Shown here piece after piece: positions 63,155 to 64,000 of a stretch of DNA of 64,000 bases. Made by a program: the position numbers and the translations under genes. Below the pieces are notes generated by a model. It was not told the DNA's origin. It did no database searches and worked only from the letters and a program-made list of their open reading frames with translations. The stretch's first letter is position 1. Each line of letters starts with the position of its first letter. Source of the stretch: Methylobacterium phyllostachyos (GTDB lineage Bacteria; Pseudomonadota; Alphaproteobacteria; Rhizobiales; Beijerinckiaceae); assembly GCF_900103445.1 (NCBI RefSeq), contig NZ_FNHS01000005.1:62001-126000 (forward strand). Reading direction: 5' to 3'.

Positions 63155-63454
63155 ATGACTCGCTCTCTCGTGGCGCTCGCAGGGGCCCTGACCCTCATCC
63201 TCGCCGAGCCGGCGTCGGCGCAAGTCGTGACTGGCGGCGCGGGAAACACCGGCGTCGCGCCGCCAGCGACAACTGGCGGCGCGGGCCCGGGTGCCATGGA
63301 TCTCGGCCCCAGTCCGATCACCCGGGGCAACGAGGCCAACCCGAGCAACTCGCCGATCCCGGGCACGACGCCAAGCGTCAACATCGGCGGCACGCCCACC
63401 AGCGGCCCGCCCGGGACGGGAGGCACGGCCGGCGGCCCCTCGCTCGGCCGGTAA
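63155..63454 (+). CDS. Secreted Gly/Pro/Thr-rich protein, 99 aa
   Basis: A clear Sec signal (MTRSLVALAGALTLILAEPA, SAQ) is followed by a disordered low-complexity chain of Gly, Pro, Thr and Asn (GTTPSVNIGGTPTSGPPGTG). The function is unknown; such proteins may be exported or cell-surface. It is bracketed by a direct repeat carrying GC hairpins. Confidence 0.65.
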   Translation: MTRSLVALAGALTLILAEPASAQVVTGGAGNTGVAPPATTGGAGPGAMDLGPSPITRGNEANPSNSPIPGTTPSVNIGGTPTSGPPGTGGTAGGPSLGR

Positions 63455-63465
63455 GGCTGCTCGGC

Positions 63466-63532
63466 CTCGCCCCGATCTCTTCACCGGGCGGGGCGGGGCC
63501 GATCTCCCAGCGGTGGGCCGCTACGCATCGGG
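63466..63532. repeat. Right copy of the direct repeat flanking the secreted-protein gene
   Basis: GCCCCGATCTCTTCACCGGG, then GCCGATCTCCCAGCG and CTACGCATCGGGG parallel the sequence at 62877-62950 in the same orientation. Both copies contain GC-rich inverted repeats that may act as terminators. Confidence 0.5.
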
Positions 63533-63554
63533 GTTCCGCTCGACAAGCCGAAGG

Positions 63555-63920
63555 CTATGACTGCGTCTTGAGGTAGGCGATCACGTCGTTGATCTTCTTG
63601 TCGTCCGAGTAGCCCTGGAAGATCATCTTGTTGCCGGGCACCTTCGCCTTCGGGTTCTTCAGCCACTCGTGCAGGTTGGCCTCGTCCCAGGTGATGCCCG
63701 AGTTCTTCAGCGCGGCCGAGTAGTTGTAGCCCTCGTAGGTGCCGGCCTTGCGCCCGACGACGCCCTTCAGGTCCGGGCCGACGCCATTCTTCTGGAAGTT
63801 GTGGCAAGCCTTGCACGGGGCGAACGCCTTCTCGCCGGCTGCCGCGTCGCCAGCCTCCTGGGCCTGCGTCGAGAACGGAACCAGAGCAGCGACGATGACA
63901 CCAAAAACCAATGACCGCAC
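63555..63920 (-). CDS. Class I cytochrome c (c2/c550-like), 121 aa
   Basis: A signal peptide (RSLVFGVIVAALVPFSTQAQ) precedes a single heme-c domain: CKACH binds the heme near residue 36, and Met in PGNKMIFQGY is the sixth ligand. NGVGPDLKGVVGRKAGTYEG and WLKNPKAKV are family landmarks. It would carry electrons in the periplasm. GTG 63920 is preferred because GGGAGGGG lies 5 bases upstream; ATG 63941 would add 7 residues. Confidence 0.9.
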   Translation of the reverse strand: MRSLVFGVIVAALVPFSTQAQEAGDAAAGEKAFAPCKACHNFQKNGVGPDLKGVVGRKAGTYEGYNYSAALKNSGITWDEANLHEWLKNPKAKVPGNKMIFQGYSDDKKINDVIAYLKTQS

Positions 63921-63946
63921 AGAACCCCTCCCCAAATCCATCTTCC

Positions 63947-63976
63947 TATGCCGAACGATTCCAAACGCTCGGCATA
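63947..63976. promoter_or_regulatory. Inverted repeat upstream of the cytochrome c gene
   Basis: TATGCCGA (63947-63954) and TCGGCATA (63969-63976) are perfect inverted arms around a 14-base spacer, just upstream of the cytochrome gene. It could be a regulator's operator or a leader hairpin; the window ends shortly after. Confidence 0.5.
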
Positions 63977-64000
63977 TTGGGGGATTAGACGTTGGGGCCT

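Overview
The window reads as a chromosomal segment of a high-GC alphaproteobacterium of the order Hyphomicrobiales, most likely Methylobacterium or Methylorubrum. The signs are strong GC bias at third codon positions, a giant polar-growth-ring protein typical of the order, ornithine-lipid and Kdo-hydroxylase genes, a NadQ-type NAD regulator, and accessory genes for PQQ-dependent dehydrogenases. No rRNA, tRNA or CRISPR was found.

Region 1 (1-29.4 kb) is ordinary chromosome. It holds a partial MscS channel, a thioester alpha-2-macroglobulin, an ABM protein with a Kdo hydroxylase, OlsB, an Hsp20 preceded by a well-formed ROSE RNA thermometer, a lysophospholipase-like hydrolase, a SixA-type phosphatase, a MoxR ATPase, a pair of overlapping membrane-protein genes behind a CtrA-like box, a KefB/C-type antiporter, the VWA partner of MoxR about 5 kb from it, a 2Fe-2S ferredoxin, an Hpt protein, the 2430-residue growth-pole-ring homologue, a DUF1489 protein and a CheZ-like phosphatase. 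Long palindromic repeats sit in several intergenic gaps.

Region 2 (29.5-34.9 kb) is a 4.2-kb insertion inside the 5' end of an MFS transporter gene. The native first 29 codons remain at the left end. The right end of the insertion supplies a recoded replacement 5' end that restores the transporter. The cargo is a divergent cupin/LysR pair and an AlbA_2 ATPase; no integrase is visible inside.

Region 3 (34.9-43.6 kb) has an Mla-type lipid transport operon (permease, ATPase, MlaD, lipoprotein), a GNAT enzyme, a small two-gene unit with one gene broken by an in-frame TAG, an XRE-cupin regulator, thiE-thiD and nadQ.

Region 4 (43.6-55.4 kb) appears to be an inverted block. At its left edge lie the C-terminal half of an HTH gene and the N-terminal half of a tyrosine integrase. 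At its right edge lie the complementary halves in opposite orientation. Undoing a 10.9-kb inversion rebuilds both genes. Inside are dusA, a retropepsin-like protease with a DUF1289 protein, cobS and cobT, queD-queC, a TetR with a clear operator, a three-gene quinoprotein accessory operon, panB and a sugar acetyltransferase. The ancestral order would have put dusA next to the integrase and the accessory island to its right, as in dusA-integrated islands.

Region 5 (54.7-64 kb) is accessory. It has pseudogenes, many small lineage-specific proteins, cspA with a DUF6481 gene, a patch of lower GC near 62.2-62.7 kb, a small secreted protein flanked by a direct repeat, and a class I cytochrome c at the edge.
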